Source of the DNA: Leptidea sinapis
Lineage: Eukaryota > Arthropoda > Insecta > Lepidoptera > Pieridae
Assembly (NCBI RefSeq): GCF_905404315.1
Contig: NC_066282.1
Location: 4,550,501-4,614,500 of the forward strand
Length of the DNA: 64,000 nucleotides
Reading direction: 5' to 3'
This document shows positions 1-9,839 of this stretch, piece after piece. The number at the start of each line of letters is the position of its first letter. The stretch's first letter is position 1. The notes under the pieces were generated by a model. That model saw only the letters and a program-made list of their open reading frames with translations. It was not told the origin of the DNA and did no database searches. The translations under genes were made by a program, and so were the position numbers.

Positions 1-115
1 GGCAACGCTCTTGTGATTCCTCTGGTGTTGCAAGAGAATGTGGGTGGCGGTGATCACTTTACACCAGGTGACCTGTACGTTCGTTTGTCCTCCTATTCCA
101 TAAAAAAAAGAGCAG
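1..115 (+). mobile_element. LINE-A 3' tail, cut by window edge
   Basis: Sense-strand 3' end of the LINE-A family: the GGCAACGC...CTCTGGTGTTGCAAGA block, then the conserved tail with ACCAGGTGACC and GTTTGTCCTCC, ending in ATAAAAAAAA. The same tail recurs about ten times in this window in both orientations. Longer copies show it follows reverse-transcriptase coding sequence of a Jockey-like non-LTR retrotransposon. Everything upstream lies outside the window. Confidence 0.8.
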
Positions 116-162
116 CATTGGCTTAATTCCTCAGCAATAATTGGCTATTAATATTTTCATCA

Positions 163-275
163 AGATCGCTGGGATACGTTGGATGAGGGCAGCGCAGGCC
201 CGATCGTCGTGAAAATCTTTGGGGGAGGCCTTTGTCCAGCAGTGGACGTCTTCCGGCTGATGATGAATTGGCCAT
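163..275 (+). mobile_element. Non-LTR retrotransposon C-terminal fragment (RTE-like)
   Basis: Short relic matching the end of the longer fragment at 59775-60070. Both carry the block reading roughly WMRAAQ, followed by a piece encoding FVQQW and a stop region (CCTTTGTCCAGCAGTGG). A third copy is at 44553-44605. The clade is inferred from the familiar insect endonuclease/RT C-terminus. It is too short and broken to be functional. Confidence 0.65.
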
Positions 276-496
276 TACTTGATTCATTAATAAAGTCTCA
301 CCATGTACACCTCAAATTCTTATTTCATTGGTTTGCTTTACTACTGCTACTGATTTTGATCAGTAGAACTTATTCCAAGGTCTTGCCTTGCTATCTCGAT
401 GCGTTCTGTAATAACAAAGTATTTTGTTGCACATGGGCGATACTTACATCGAGATAAGTGAAGACCGTCCTGTACAGAAAAAAAATACGGGTTGCA

Positions 497-741
497 GTTC
501 CGGCAGAAGCGTTGCCGGCCTTTAAGGAAGGTGTACGCGCTTTATTTGAAGGTACCCATGTCGTATCGTCCCAGAAACACCGCACAAGGAAGTTCATTCC
601 ACAGCTTTGTAAGAATTTTTTTCAACTTTCTTCCACGTGTAAGAAAGCTCCTTGAAAACCGCACTACAGAGGACCGCCACACATCCAGATGGTGGCGATG
701 ATATCCTAACTTGTGGCGTCTCGTGCGAAGGTGCAATTTAT
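497..741 (-). mobile_element. LINE-A 3' fragment, antisense
   Basis: On the minus strand this encodes the end of a reverse-transcriptase ORF. Recognisable pieces are LGYHRHHLDVWRSS and KLWNELPCAVFLGRYDMGTF, followed by the KAGNASA region. Compared with other LINE-A copies the 3' tail is missing, so this copy is broken at both ends. It is a relic of Jockey-type character. Confidence 0.8.
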
Positions 742-1482
742 ACCCATCTCAAGATAAGTACTCAACGCCGCTAAGGAAGTTAAAAAGAAGTAGTTTCAAA
801 TGGCAAATTAGAGCTCTATATTACAAAATATCTTGATAATTTCGTCCCACAATCTTGTGTACACATCTGGCTGTTAGCAGCAAGTGTTCGTTGATGTATT
901 CAGTGAGTAGTCGCGGGCATCAAACACATTAGCGACTAACTGAATTAGTGATGGCCCTCGCTCCGCGTGAGTGGTCCCCGGGCCTGCTACATTTGCTACA
1001 CTTAGGCCAATTTACGAAATGCTTACACACCTTATCTTGCCCACCTTTACACCAATATACAAGTATAATACAAAGCTTGGTGTCAGCCGCGGTTTTACCC
1101 GCGTATAATATTTTTTTGCCGTAAATAACTTACTTTGTCTTGCTATACCAAATAGACATATCGTATCCTGGTATGGGTTGGGCAGTATTTGAATTACTTG
1201 TAATTAAAATACGTAATTAAACTACGAATATGTATTTTGTTGTTAGTATTTCAAATACTTGTGGCTTCAAAACACATTTAACAATCCTTTCAATGGGTGC
1301 GTTCTGCAGAAAAGAGCGCTCGATAGCTTTCATAAGTAAAATGAGAGGAAAATAATTAAAAAACATGAAATAATACCTGGGAGAAGCAGGAGCAACAGTA
1401 CTAGTTAAGATGATGATTTTATGAACTGTTTTTGTGAACAAGGAGACCGAACAACCACAGATATCAAAAATTAAGTTAGAGT
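742..1482. other. Unassigned AT-rich stretch
   Basis: I recognise no gene. Near 1178-1260 there is a cluster of TATTTgaATTAC/TATTTCAAATAC words that recurs at 2190-2340, on the other side of the inverted-repeat element. These may be two degraded ends of an older repeat into which the 1483-1917 element inserted. A 74-codon minus-strand reading at 1217-1441 has no recognisable domain. Confidence 0.4.
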
Positions 1483-1917
1483 TACGGTCGTTGTCAATAG
1501 CCTATCTATCCTTAGTGTAACTTACTAGAGGTACACAAATCTATGCTTTTACGCTTACTTACATTTCAATAACCTATCGACATAAAGCATTCGACTAACG
1601 GCCGTTTTCAATAACGCATCTCTAGTTACGGACATATTGCTATCACCGTTTAATGACAAGATCTAATCTATCCATAGTTATGCCCAATATAGGCATAGTC
1701 CAATGCTACTCGTATCTGTTAATAGGTTCTTGAAATGTAAGTAAGCGTAAAAGGATAGATTTGTCTACCTCTAGTAAGTAAAACTAAGGATAGATAGGTT
1801 ATTGAAAATTGCTGTATAACTATATTGACATAATATGGATAGATAAGATCTTGTCATAAAACGGTGACAGCAATGTATCCGTAACTAGAGATACGTTATT
1901 GAAAATGGCTGTTAGTC
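1483..1917. mobile_element. MITE-like element with interlocked inverted repeats
   Basis: Four arms of about 97 bp lie in the order L1 (1483-1580), L2 (1593-1690), R1 (1717-1815), R2 (1822-1917). R1 is the reverse complement of L1 and R2 that of L2, each with a few mismatches. Both arm pairs start or end with a sequence close to ACGGCCGTTTTCAATAAC, which resembles the TIR of the TA-flanked MITE at 54580-54872. No transposase is present. A mariner-type non-autonomous element is the likeliest reading. Confidence 0.7.
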
Positions 1918-3029
1918 AGTTTCCTAAACGATAAAAGCAAAGAGCTTACCATCCTTGAATCCAAATATAAAAAATGTCTTAATACTATATAATACAAGAT
2001 TGTGCCCATAGAGACCAGTAGAAAGGTTGTTTTCTCTAGCAGGTTTTATTCATTCCCCAACAAGAGGCATTTTGTCTGGTAGTACATTTAAAAATCTAGT
2101 GTTCATGAAAGGAAATTCTTCTTTTATTGATTAATAAACTGGGCTGGGTAAGTTCTATTTTATTTATTTACATACCCTAACGGAAGACTGTATTTTGTAA
2201 TTTGTATTTCAAATAAAAATAGTTTTGTATTTTATATTTTAAATACACGACTTAAAAATATTTTGTAATTCGTATTTTCAATACATGCGAGATAGTATTT
2301 GGTAATATGTATTCTAATTAAAGCAACGCATGTATTTTTCGAAACTCTGCGTGGACTTATATAGATGTACTAAGGATCCCTATAATTTTTGCAGAACATA
2401 TTGCTTGTTGTGGCTGTTCGTCCCGTCCCTAAATTATTGTCATTGCGATGGCTGGTCCATGGGTCATGTGAATGGGTGCTAGTACTTGTTCATAATGTTT
2501 ATAAAGAGCTCTATATTTACTTTCATGTAGTACATATATACGAATTGATGCGTTTTCTCTACTCATTACCTCTTGTGGTTTTTTATTATTAATTTACATT
2601 TTAACGCACGAAAACTATGACACAAATTACATGAATGAGTATAGAGCAAAAAAAATTGTCACAATATTTCATATTATAAACCAGTCCTTGATAAAGTTTT
2701 CACTTTTGTCTTGTTATCTTAATAAACACACACCGTTCTATTATTTAATATTCTATTTATCTAATCAGAAAAAATAAACCATTAATTTCGAATCCTAAAT
2801 ATTTCTTTTCTTATAATAATTATCGAAACTCCTCACAATACGAATTCGACTTTAATGCAGGTAAATAAGAGCCAAGAGCTAGTATACAAGTTGAGCATTT
2901 ATTACACGAATTCGTGTTGAACTCGTAATGGCGGTTGACCACTCCTGCCGCTCATTACCTTCTCTTCAACCGCCATTTTGAACTAGGGTTGCCATCTTAA
3001 ATAAAAAATTTGTAACAAATAGTATTTTC
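1918..3029. other. Unassigned AT-rich stretch with small palindromes
   Basis: No credible gene; the 67-codon reading at 2389-2592 shows no domain. Two exact structures stand out. ACACGAATTCGTGT at 2904-2917 is a 14-bp palindrome. AATGGCGGTTGA at 2927-2938 is the exact reverse complement of 2966-2977. Confidence 0.4.
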
Positions 3030-3200
3030 TTTAATTAACGCGAGTGTTACACATTTATATAAAACACTTTTAAAGGTTTAAAACGCGTGTAGTTGTAACT
3101 GTATTTTTACATTACAATTTGGCGTAAAAGTCATCAGCAGTCCCGCTGAAGACGAGATCTGGAAAGGTCTTGAAACGTCGGGCTAACTTAAATAATAAGA
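3030..3200 (+). mobile_element. Penelope-like terminal fragment
   Basis: Contains AAACACTTTTAAAGG, then AACGCGTGTAGTTGTAACTG, and the GGTCTTGAAACGTCGGG motif that I associate with insect Penelope-like elements. The related copy at 47049-47275 shares the same words. CTGAAGA (3146-3152) and GAAAC (3172-3176) have the spacing of a hammerhead ribozyme core. No RT or GIY-YIG reading remains. The family call rests on recalled motifs. Confidence 0.45.
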
Positions 3201-3828
3201 TTTTTTTTTTTATGTTTGTAACAAATAGTTTATTGGATTCTTTAATACATCGGCCGCTAAATTTATAGTTCAGCTATATTTAACAACTTACTATTTATCT
3301 ATAGTATCAGATATAAGTGCACAAATAAATCAATATTAAAAACCGAAATAATTTCGCATTTTTATATGGCTCAATTCATTTACTTTGCATTATAATCATA
3401 GTCAATATTAATGTATATCAATAATTTATAAATTTTGATATTTTTCATGACAAGCAGTCCACATTTCAATCCCAGGTTATAAGTATATTAAGGAAGAAGC
3501 AAGAAGATAAATACAAAATTTATATATGAATTATACATAGAATACAGGCTCCCAATATATATATATATATAGGTAAATGTGTATATTATAGATAGTAGGT
3601 ATAATATATATTTTAGTGTATTACTATAATATGTATAGGTATATATATATATCTTTGATTATATATATTTTTATTTTATTTTTTAAATATTTTATATGTA
3701 TATATGTCACTATTACTATTACTTATAAATATTATTTTTAATCTTAATTTTTAAGCACTAGTAGTATTAAGCGTATATAACGCAATATTGCTAAAAATCA
3801 GCGGAACAAATGGTGAAAAAAAAAAGAA
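3201..3828. other. AT-rich spacer with TA simple repeats
   Basis: Extremely AT-rich sequence with short (TA)n tracts around 3555-3572 and 3640-3652. I see no gene or recognisable element. Confidence 0.5.
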
Positions 3829-3945
3829 GTCCGCTGAGTTTCACGCGCCCGTTCTTCTCAGGTATACTTTATTGAATGGGTGTAAATTTTTGATTTTCAA
3901 TCAGTGATATAATATTCTATTTTGAATAAACATATTTGAGTTTGG
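3829..3945 (+). mobile_element. LINE-D 3' UTR fragment
   Basis: Matches the 3' UTR shared by the LINE-D copies: CCGCTGAGTTTC, CCGTTCTTCTCAGGT, a degraded GGGTGGTAGTTTTTGACG block, and the end TTTTGAATAAACATATTTG. Copies at 17850-18105, 44735-45035, 48368 and 51222 allow the alignment. Only the non-coding end remains. Confidence 0.7.
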
Positions 3946-5771
3946 ACATCGCATAACAGCGGAGTAGGGATAAGGTTGAATTATTAATTTCAACTACTGA
4001 TTACAAGTCCGGTTGGGTAAGTGGACTAGGGCACCAGATTTAAGACAAGAGGTACTTTAGGTTTGAACCACATACATGCAAACGTTATTTTTACTATATA
4101 TTTTTACCTAAAGCACAATATTAAAATAAATTTGTTTTTTTTTTCTTTCGCTTACTATGCTGATGTTAATATGTTATTTTGTGACAAAAAGTGTCACTTG
4201 CATCTTGGCTTTTCGCAGTTGCTTTTTTATGAGTTTGCTTAACGATAACTAAATTTGACATTTAAAAATGCAGTACTAGTCTATGACTTATAAACAGCTA
4301 TAAATAAGATTCCAAAAGTATCGATTTCAATTCCATCAAAAGTATCGTTGAGCGAATTCCCGTCGAATAGTTCAAGAGCCGAATAGGTATTAAAACAAAT
4401 GAAAGAAGAAATAAAACAAAGAACAAAGAGAATTCATTATAATACAATATTTCTGCTTCCAAAACCATTTTAGTAATGGATTTCAATACAATTTTTTCGC
4501 TCGTTTTTATTGTTACACTTTTCGGGCAGGTCTTAGAGCACTTCTAATAGCCGACAACAAGCATTAGTTACACAAGACAGGAAGTACATAAATATCAGAG
4601 GCCCATATCTACGTTGAGTCGTTCCAAGTACTAACCTGAATCTCTACCTCTAAGGAACAGAACGGAAAGATTTCATTGTAATTCTGTCTATCTATATACT
4701 TACCTGTGTATCTGTTAAGACAGACCTTTTCATTGAAATGCATGAATGGCACCTTAGAGCTGTGAAATACGTTTCTGAAAGTTAAGTGGCTTTGATCCTT
4801 GGAACTGTATTTGGGAATGTTGGGATAATTATTTTCAGTTTAGTCCTAGCAGACAAATTCACCGCCAGCCTTCGAAAATTTGGTGGTTGCCCGCACCACG
4901 TTGATTCCGTAACGATCAACACTCTACTAAAAAGATAATTTCTTTAGAGAAGTGTAAAAGCCAAAAAGAAGTGTGAGTGAAGTTTTTTGTCGTTTTTTTT
5001 ATATGAGGGGGCAAATATATGGGGATATGAGGCGTATATGAGAATATTATTTTTAATAAATAACTAGTCACTCGCTTTGAGTTCGTTCAGGCTGAAAGTC
5101 AAAATGTGAAACTACGAGTAGAAATATCAAGATGTAAAAATTGCAATCTTAGTGCACTTGCTCTTTTTAACAACTTTTTTAAGATCGTTATTTTTTAACA
5201 CAAAATACCTACAGCCCAGTTACTCAGTGAAAATACACCAATAAAAGAGTGAAGTAAAATTTAAAATTGGTCAACTACTTTTCGAGTTTATGCATTACGT
5301 ACAAAAGTAGATAAATTGATACAAATTATTGCTTTTTATAATATTATCAGATTTTTTTTTAAATTACCTTATAAACTAAAAAACTATTATTAGAATTCAG
5401 TTTTAAAAACATGCAATATTTTTTTTTTGATATGCGAATTCCATAAATCTACTTTTGAGAGGCTACGTTTTAAATAAAGCCATGTTTCAACATATGTAAA
5501 AGTACGGATTTTCTAACCTTTACGACATTTCAAACTTTATGTCCCAAATATTAAGAGTGATACAAAACTGGCAAGCAGTATCGTATGGTCGTCCCAACTT
5601 TAAGGGAAAAATCAATAAAAGAGTATTTCACTATGGCAACCCTATGTCAAAGGACGAGTGCTCTCTAGTGAAGCGTTTCGGCCATTCTACGCCTGTTCGC
5701 TCGCACCTACACCCAGACAAATTAAAACAGAGTAAACTATTTCAGCCAAAATTATTACGTTACGGGTATAT
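3946..5771. other. Unassigned AT-rich stretch
   Basis: No gene recognised. The open reading at 5539-5868 (109 codons, +) runs into the MITE that begins at 5772 and has no recognisable domain, so I treat it as chance. Around 4998 a TTTTTTATATGAGGGGGCAA block resembles the fragment inside the Helitron at 19331-19378. Confidence 0.4.
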
Positions 5772-5998
5772 TTTTAACCGACTTCAAAAAAGGAGGAGAT
5801 TCTCAATTCGTCGGTATTTTTTTTATGTTTGTTATCTCAAAACTTTCGACTGGTTGAACCGATTTTGATAATTCTATTTTTTAGTGGAAAGCCACCACTT
5901 GGGAAGCACCAGTGCTTCCCAAGTGGTTATTTTTATACTTTTTTGTGCACATTATATCTATTGTTTTGGAATAGTGTTTTTGAAGGCGGTTGTTTTTT
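5772..5998. mobile_element. MITE with AACCGACTTCAAAAA termini
   Basis: Left end AACCGACTTCAAAAA and right end TTTTTGAAGGCGGTT are reverse complements apart from one base. Other copies or ends are at 10058-10120, 36534-37005 and 39568-39592. This copy is internally shortened. In its middle, 5895-5909 and 5912-5926 form an exact 15-bp inverted repeat with a 2-nt loop, where the longer copy has ordinary sequence. No transposase reading. Confidence 0.65.
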
Positions 5999-6143
5999 TG
6001 TTCATTTTTTTTTTAATAATACTATTTTTTCTTTAAGTGTTCCTTTGGCGATTAGATTCGATGGTTAGACGAACAATATATTTGACTGTGGACAAAACTT
6101 CTCTATTCAATAGGATCAAAGTAATTACTATAAATTGGCTTAG

Positions 6144-6450
6144 ATTTTTTTTATGAAAATAAGGGACGAGTCGAGCAGGACGTTCAGCTGATGGTAATAA
6201 TACGCCCTACAATGCAATGCCGCTCAAGGTTATTGAAAAACCCAAAAATTCTGAGCGGCACTACAACTGCGCTCGTCACCTTGAGACATAAGATGTCAAG
6301 TCTCATTTGCCCAGATATTTCACTAGCCTCGGCGCCCTTCAGACAGTAACACAATAATGCTTACACTTACTACTTCACGGCAGAAATAGGCGCCGTTGTT
6401 GTACCCTTAATCTAGCCGGAATCCGATGCAAAGGAGCCTCCCATTGGTAC
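6144..6450 (-). mobile_element. LINE-B/SINE-like 3' element
   Basis: Near full-length copy of repeat B, about 300 bp. The sense (minus) strand ends ...CTCGTCCCTTATTTTCATAAAAAAAA, so the plus strand shows a poly-T start. It carries the internal inverted repeat GCCGCTCA/TGAGCGGC and a CAGTAATG-type stem. Its tail resembles the LINE-A tail (ACCATCAGCTGAACG versus ACCATCAGGTGA), which suggests a shared retrotransposition tail. No protein reading is preserved. Confidence 0.75.
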
Positions 6451-6797
6451 TTCCACAAACAGGTCCACTTCCACAAATAATTGATGAAGTGTTGACCAAT
6501 TTGAAATATTCACCCTTATTCAACCAATTATTATACTTTTGACATAAGCACGCCGATGAAGATTAATAAAAAAAAATGCAGTTGTAGAGACTGCCGATAG
6601 AATACTGAAATTTCATAGTGTTTAAATACAATTAAATGATTAATTTCAATTTATTTTTAAAACTTATTTTCAATAACATTTCAATCTTACAAACAATATT
6701 TCAACAATGCACAATACACACACATTGAACTTTTAACTAAATCTATACTATTAAATTATTAATACTTTCGTGAGTTATTATTAAATTATTTATTAAT

Positions 6798-6937
6798 ACG
6801 GATTTACTCACGTTTTTGTCGGTGTCGGTACCGACTAGTTTCGGACCATTCGGAGGTTACGGTTACGGATGAAGGACCTCCGATTGGTTCGAAACTAGTC
6901 GGTACTGACACCGAAAAAAACGTAAGTAAAGCCGTAT
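6798..6937. repeat. Imperfect 50-bp inverted repeat (fold-back)
   Basis: 6798-6848 (AATACGGATTTACTCACG... GACTAGTTTCGGA) is the near-perfect reverse complement of 6888-6937, with about 40 bp between them. The flank ACTTTCGTGAG before it is shared with 30225-30290, so this is the end of a dispersed element rather than a local accident. The family is unknown to me. Confidence 0.65.
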
Positions 6938-6964
6938 TAACAAATAAATTTATACTATATGTAA

Positions 6965-7299
6965 CTTGCGGACCCGACAGACGTTGTCCTGTACACACGT
7001 ATTAAATTTTAAAAATCGTTCCAGCCGTTTTTAGGTGTTCACTAACATACACATGGGCAGGAGAATTATATATGGACTGAATTGAGAAGCTAAACCAATC
7101 TCTAATTCACTGAAACTTTTGAAAACAACAAAAAAATCATCGAAATTGGTCCAGTCGTTTTATAGGAGGTAGTTCAATTGTGAATCTAAACCATACTCGA
7201 ATCCACTTGAACACACACAAAAAATTCATTCAAATTGGTCCAGCCGTTTAGGAGGAGTTCACTGTCAACACACGTACAGAAGAATTATATATATAAAGA
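6965..7299 (-). mobile_element. Helitron-like non-autonomous element
   Basis: On the minus strand it starts with TC after an A (TCTTTATATATATAATTC) and ends with GTCGGGTCCG and a decayed CTAG (CAAG). A subterminal hairpin stem ACAG/CTGT flanks the loop found in the other copies. The interior has repeated GGTCCAGCCGTTT blocks also present at 14683-15106 and 21173-21687. No Rep/helicase is present. Confidence 0.65.
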
Positions 7300-7329
7300 T
7301 ATATAATACAAATATAGTTCTTGATCGAG

Positions 7330-7645
7330 TACTTACTATCGTTATAAAGTCTTATATGCTTTTTTCAACTGAGCTCAGGTTGTGGCTTCATCTACAGGAT
7401 CTACTTTACAATTGATAACCTGCTCAATCCCAATATTTGCATATTAGGAAATTGACTTGAGATGTCGCTCTTGTAAATATAAACAATTAAGTAAAGTTGA
7501 ACAAAGCAATCAAGATTTTATAATGATACGTTACTCGAACGGTTGACTCAGTTGGTTAGAGCACCGGCACGGAACGCCGGAGGTTGTGGGTTCGAGGCCC
7601 GCATCGTTCATAGAAAATTTTATTTTTCAAATTTTATTTAAGGTA
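7330..7645. mobile_element. S-T tRNA-derived repeat, folded back on itself
   Basis: 7330-7480 is an S-T body in minus orientation, from the AAGCATATAAGAC block back to ATTTACAAGAGCGACATC. 7496-7645 is a plus-strand copy starting at GTTGAACAAAG and carrying the tRNA-like core at 7536-7612. The two halves overlap in content, so they could pair over about 50 bp. Other copies (37808, 62362) have body and core in the same orientation, so this locus is rearranged. Confidence 0.65.
7540..7612 (+). repeat. tRNA-like core of S-T repeat (not a functional tRNA)
   Basis: Acceptor arms GAACGGT and ATCGTTC pair over 7 bp. The A-box-like CTCAGTTGGTTAGAGC and the B box GGTTCGAGGCC are present. The anticodon stem is CCGGC/GCCGG with loop ACGGAAC. 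Position 33 is C instead of the universal U, and the core sits in a repeat, so I call it tRNA-derived rather than a tRNA gene. The copy near 62514 has CTGGC/GCCAG in the same stem, a compensatory pair. Confidence 0.65.
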
Positions 7646-7976
7646 CAAATGCTTGTAAACTTACCACAATTTTATCTGGAAAAAATAGTTTTATACTATT
7701 TGTTATTCAAATTAAAGTAACACGGCGGAAAGTAATGTTTTGATGATAACTGAATATGCAAATGCGGAATTTGCATTCAAATGAAAAACAAAGAATTTTA
7801 ATTAAGAATTTTAAATGCTGGAAAAGATCTTGACACATTGCGATGAAACATGGAGAACAATGGACCTATTTTTTATTTATCTAGTAAGAAAGAAAGAAAG
7901 AAATAATTATGTTTATTTTGAAACGTGAGGTACACATAAATACAATTAATGACTCAAAATAAATAACTAAACCTTA
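7646..7976. other. Unassigned stretch with short AAAG tract
   Basis: After the S-T tail (TTTTATTTTTCAAATTTTAT) there is AT-rich sequence with a small (GAAA)n tract near 7887-7904. No gene seen. Confidence 0.45.
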
Positions 7977-7984
7977 CTTATATC

Positions 7985-8358
7985 CACGGACTAGTAAAAA
8001 AAAGGACTCCGCGCCGTGATATAAGCAAGTGAAGCACCTTTATGTTAGTGTGTCTGCGGTTACGGATTATAACAGTTACACAATTGTTTCTCCCTTAAAT
8101 AATCATATATCCACAAATACTTTCATGTGATTGTTTTTTTTTCACTTTTCCACAACGCACGACGGCATTTTTAAAATATTTTATTGAGACGCAAACTGAT
8201 CTGTCACAGACGATGACAATTCTCATAATGGCCGCCTATCGGCTATGTAGTAGTGTAAGTGTGTGCGTAGGACTATGTATTTACATGTTAATCGGGTTGT
8301 TTTGGTGCTACACTGTTATGTAAGGTGACACGGAGTCCTTATTATTTACTAGTCCGTG
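7985..8358. mobile_element. 374-bp TIR MITE with THAP-like remnant, copy 1
   Basis: TIRs begin CACGGACTAGTAAA at both ends, extend about 33 bp and include GGACTCCG. The target duplication is CTTATATC/CTTACATC (7977-7984, 8359-8366), 7 of 8 identical. The minus strand has an ATG followed by codons for MPSCVVEK and a stop, matching the THAP-like start better preserved in copies 2 and 3. An 8-bp duplication fits P-element or hAT insertion. No transposase domain remains. Confidence 0.85.
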
Positions 8359-8364
8359 CTTACA

Positions 8365-8404
8365 TCTAAGATATTTAATACGTCTAGATAGAGTCTCTTG
8401 TCTC
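8365..8404. mobile_element. MITE-F terminal fragment
   Basis: CTAAGATATTTAATACGTCTAGATAGAGTCTC matches the terminal inverted repeat of the MITE-F copies at 9581-9839 and 34278-34455. It abuts MITE copy 1 on the left and a LINE-D fragment on the right. Confidence 0.5.
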
Positions 8405-8520
8405 TTCTCTACCACCCATACGAAAAAGTATGCCTCAGACCTGAGAAGAACGGCCATAAGAAACTCAGTGGGGTTCTTCTTTTCATTAACATAATATGGT
8501 GACAATGTAATATCGATAGA
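8405..8520 (-). mobile_element. LINE-D 3' UTR fragment, antisense
   Basis: CTACCACCCATACG, GCCTCAGACCTGAGAAGAAC and AAACTCAGTGGGG match the antisense of the LINE-D 3' UTR. ACAATGTAATATCGATA matches what follows the same block near 51370-51387. A 3' UTR relic without coding sequence. Confidence 0.65.
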
Positions 8521-8607
8521 ATTTTACTAACGTAAATTTAAATATTATGTATACACAGTGAAACTGTTTAAGGAGACATCCTTATGTCCTTATTTCTATC
8601 GTATGAT

Positions 8608-8981
8608 CACGGACTATTAAAAAATGAAAGGACTCCGCGCCTTGATATTAGCAAGTGAAGCACCTTTATGCTAGTGTGTTTGCGGTTACGGGGTATACAC
8701 CATACCAGTTACACAATTTTTTCTCCTTTAAATAATCATATATCCACAAATACTTTTATATTATTGTTTTTACACTTTTTCACAAACCACGACGGCATTA
8801 TTAAAATAGTGAATTGCGACGCAAACTGATCTGTCACAGACGATGGCAATTCTCATATCGGCGGCCGATCGGCTTGTATTAGTGTAAGCGTGGGGCTTTG
8901 TATTTACACGTTTACCGGCTTATTTTGGCGCCTCACTGTAATGTAAGGTGACACGGAGTCCTTATTTTTTACTGGTCCGTG
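8608..8981. mobile_element. 374-bp TIR MITE with THAP-like remnant, copy 2
   Basis: Same family, length and orientation as copy 1, 250 bp downstream. The 8-bp target duplication CGTATGAT is perfect (8600-8607 and 8982-8989). TIRs start CACGGACTATTAAA on the left and end TTTACTGGTCCGTG on the right. The minus strand reads MPSWFVKKCKNN, then IKVFVDI and a stop, a one-residue change (C to W) from the THAP-like start in copy 3. Confidence 0.88.
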
Positions 8982-8989
8982 CGTATGAT

Positions 8990-9580
8990 ATACAATAATA
9001 GACATAGTGATATGTCCATTATGTGTTTAAGGATGTATTTCTATTTGTTTCCAAATATATATATATGTTTATCGTTGTCTTGCACATATTATTATAGTTC
9101 AGGCTATGCCTAGTTTGTGATGGATATTTACATTTTATTTCAATATTCATTCATTTATCGAGCAGCCAAATGAACAGATTCCGGCTCGTGGGACCGAACA
9201 AAAAATGTATTGTAACAGGAAGCAATCAAAGAGTGCTTGTTGGAGTTCAAATAATGAACCTTTGTTACATTTTGTTCGGGATATTTTTAAATTAATGTAA
9301 TACTTCAGAATTATCCGTTAACTTTCAAATGGAAGCTTTTAATATCCGACTTTTGTTATTATTGGGTTTCAATGTGTCAATATCAATCTTTATTGTATAG
9401 AAAACGCTTTATCTGACACATTAATACTGATACCAATCTAAAAATACCAGATGGATTGAAAGAAAAAATTGCATAGACTGAATAAATGTTTAGTGAAATT
9501 CTGTTCTGTTCTGAAGCTATGAATGCTGATTTAAAAAGTGGCAATATTTTTTCTGCCCCTTCTCGGTTAGTTAGCAATAT
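8990..9580. other. Unassigned AT-rich stretch
   Basis: No gene recognised. Includes a short (AT)n run near 9055. The minus-strand reading at 9383-9577 has no recognisable feature. Confidence 0.4.
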
Positions 9581-9839
9581 CTTGGATAAGTCATACGTCT
9601 ATACAGTCTCTAACTGTTAGACAACGCATGACAACAAGCCAAGTTTATGACTCTAGTATGCATGACAGCTACGCTTACACCCGCGACATGCCTGTCACTT
9701 TGTTGAAGTGTGTTGCTGAAAATAGAGGCAAACATGTCGCTGCTATTGCTTTCGACGCGTTCTCAGCTTTTGAGTCTATCTAGACGTATAAATTGCGTTC
9801 TCAGCTTTTGAGTCTATCTAGACGTATAAATTATCTAAG
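9581..9839. mobile_element. MITE-F (TCTAGACGTATAAAT termini)
   Basis: Left end GGATAAGTCATACGTCTATA and right end TCTAGACGTATAAATTATC are imperfect inverted copies. The interior shares GTGTGCATTGCT-type words with 13420-13530 and 34278-34455. The right 38 bp is duplicated exactly head to tail (9757-9794 and 9795-9832), so the terminal sequence occurs twice. No coding capacity. Confidence 0.6.

Noticed and set aside
5539..5868. 109-codon plus-strand open reading as a gene
   Set aside because: Its last third is MITE sequence (AACCGACTTCAAAAA onwards), and the first two thirds show no domain, splice site or composition change.
7540..7612. Functional tRNA gene (Ser-like GGA anticodon)
   Set aside because: C instead of U at position 33, location inside a multi-copy repeat, and several damaged sister copies.
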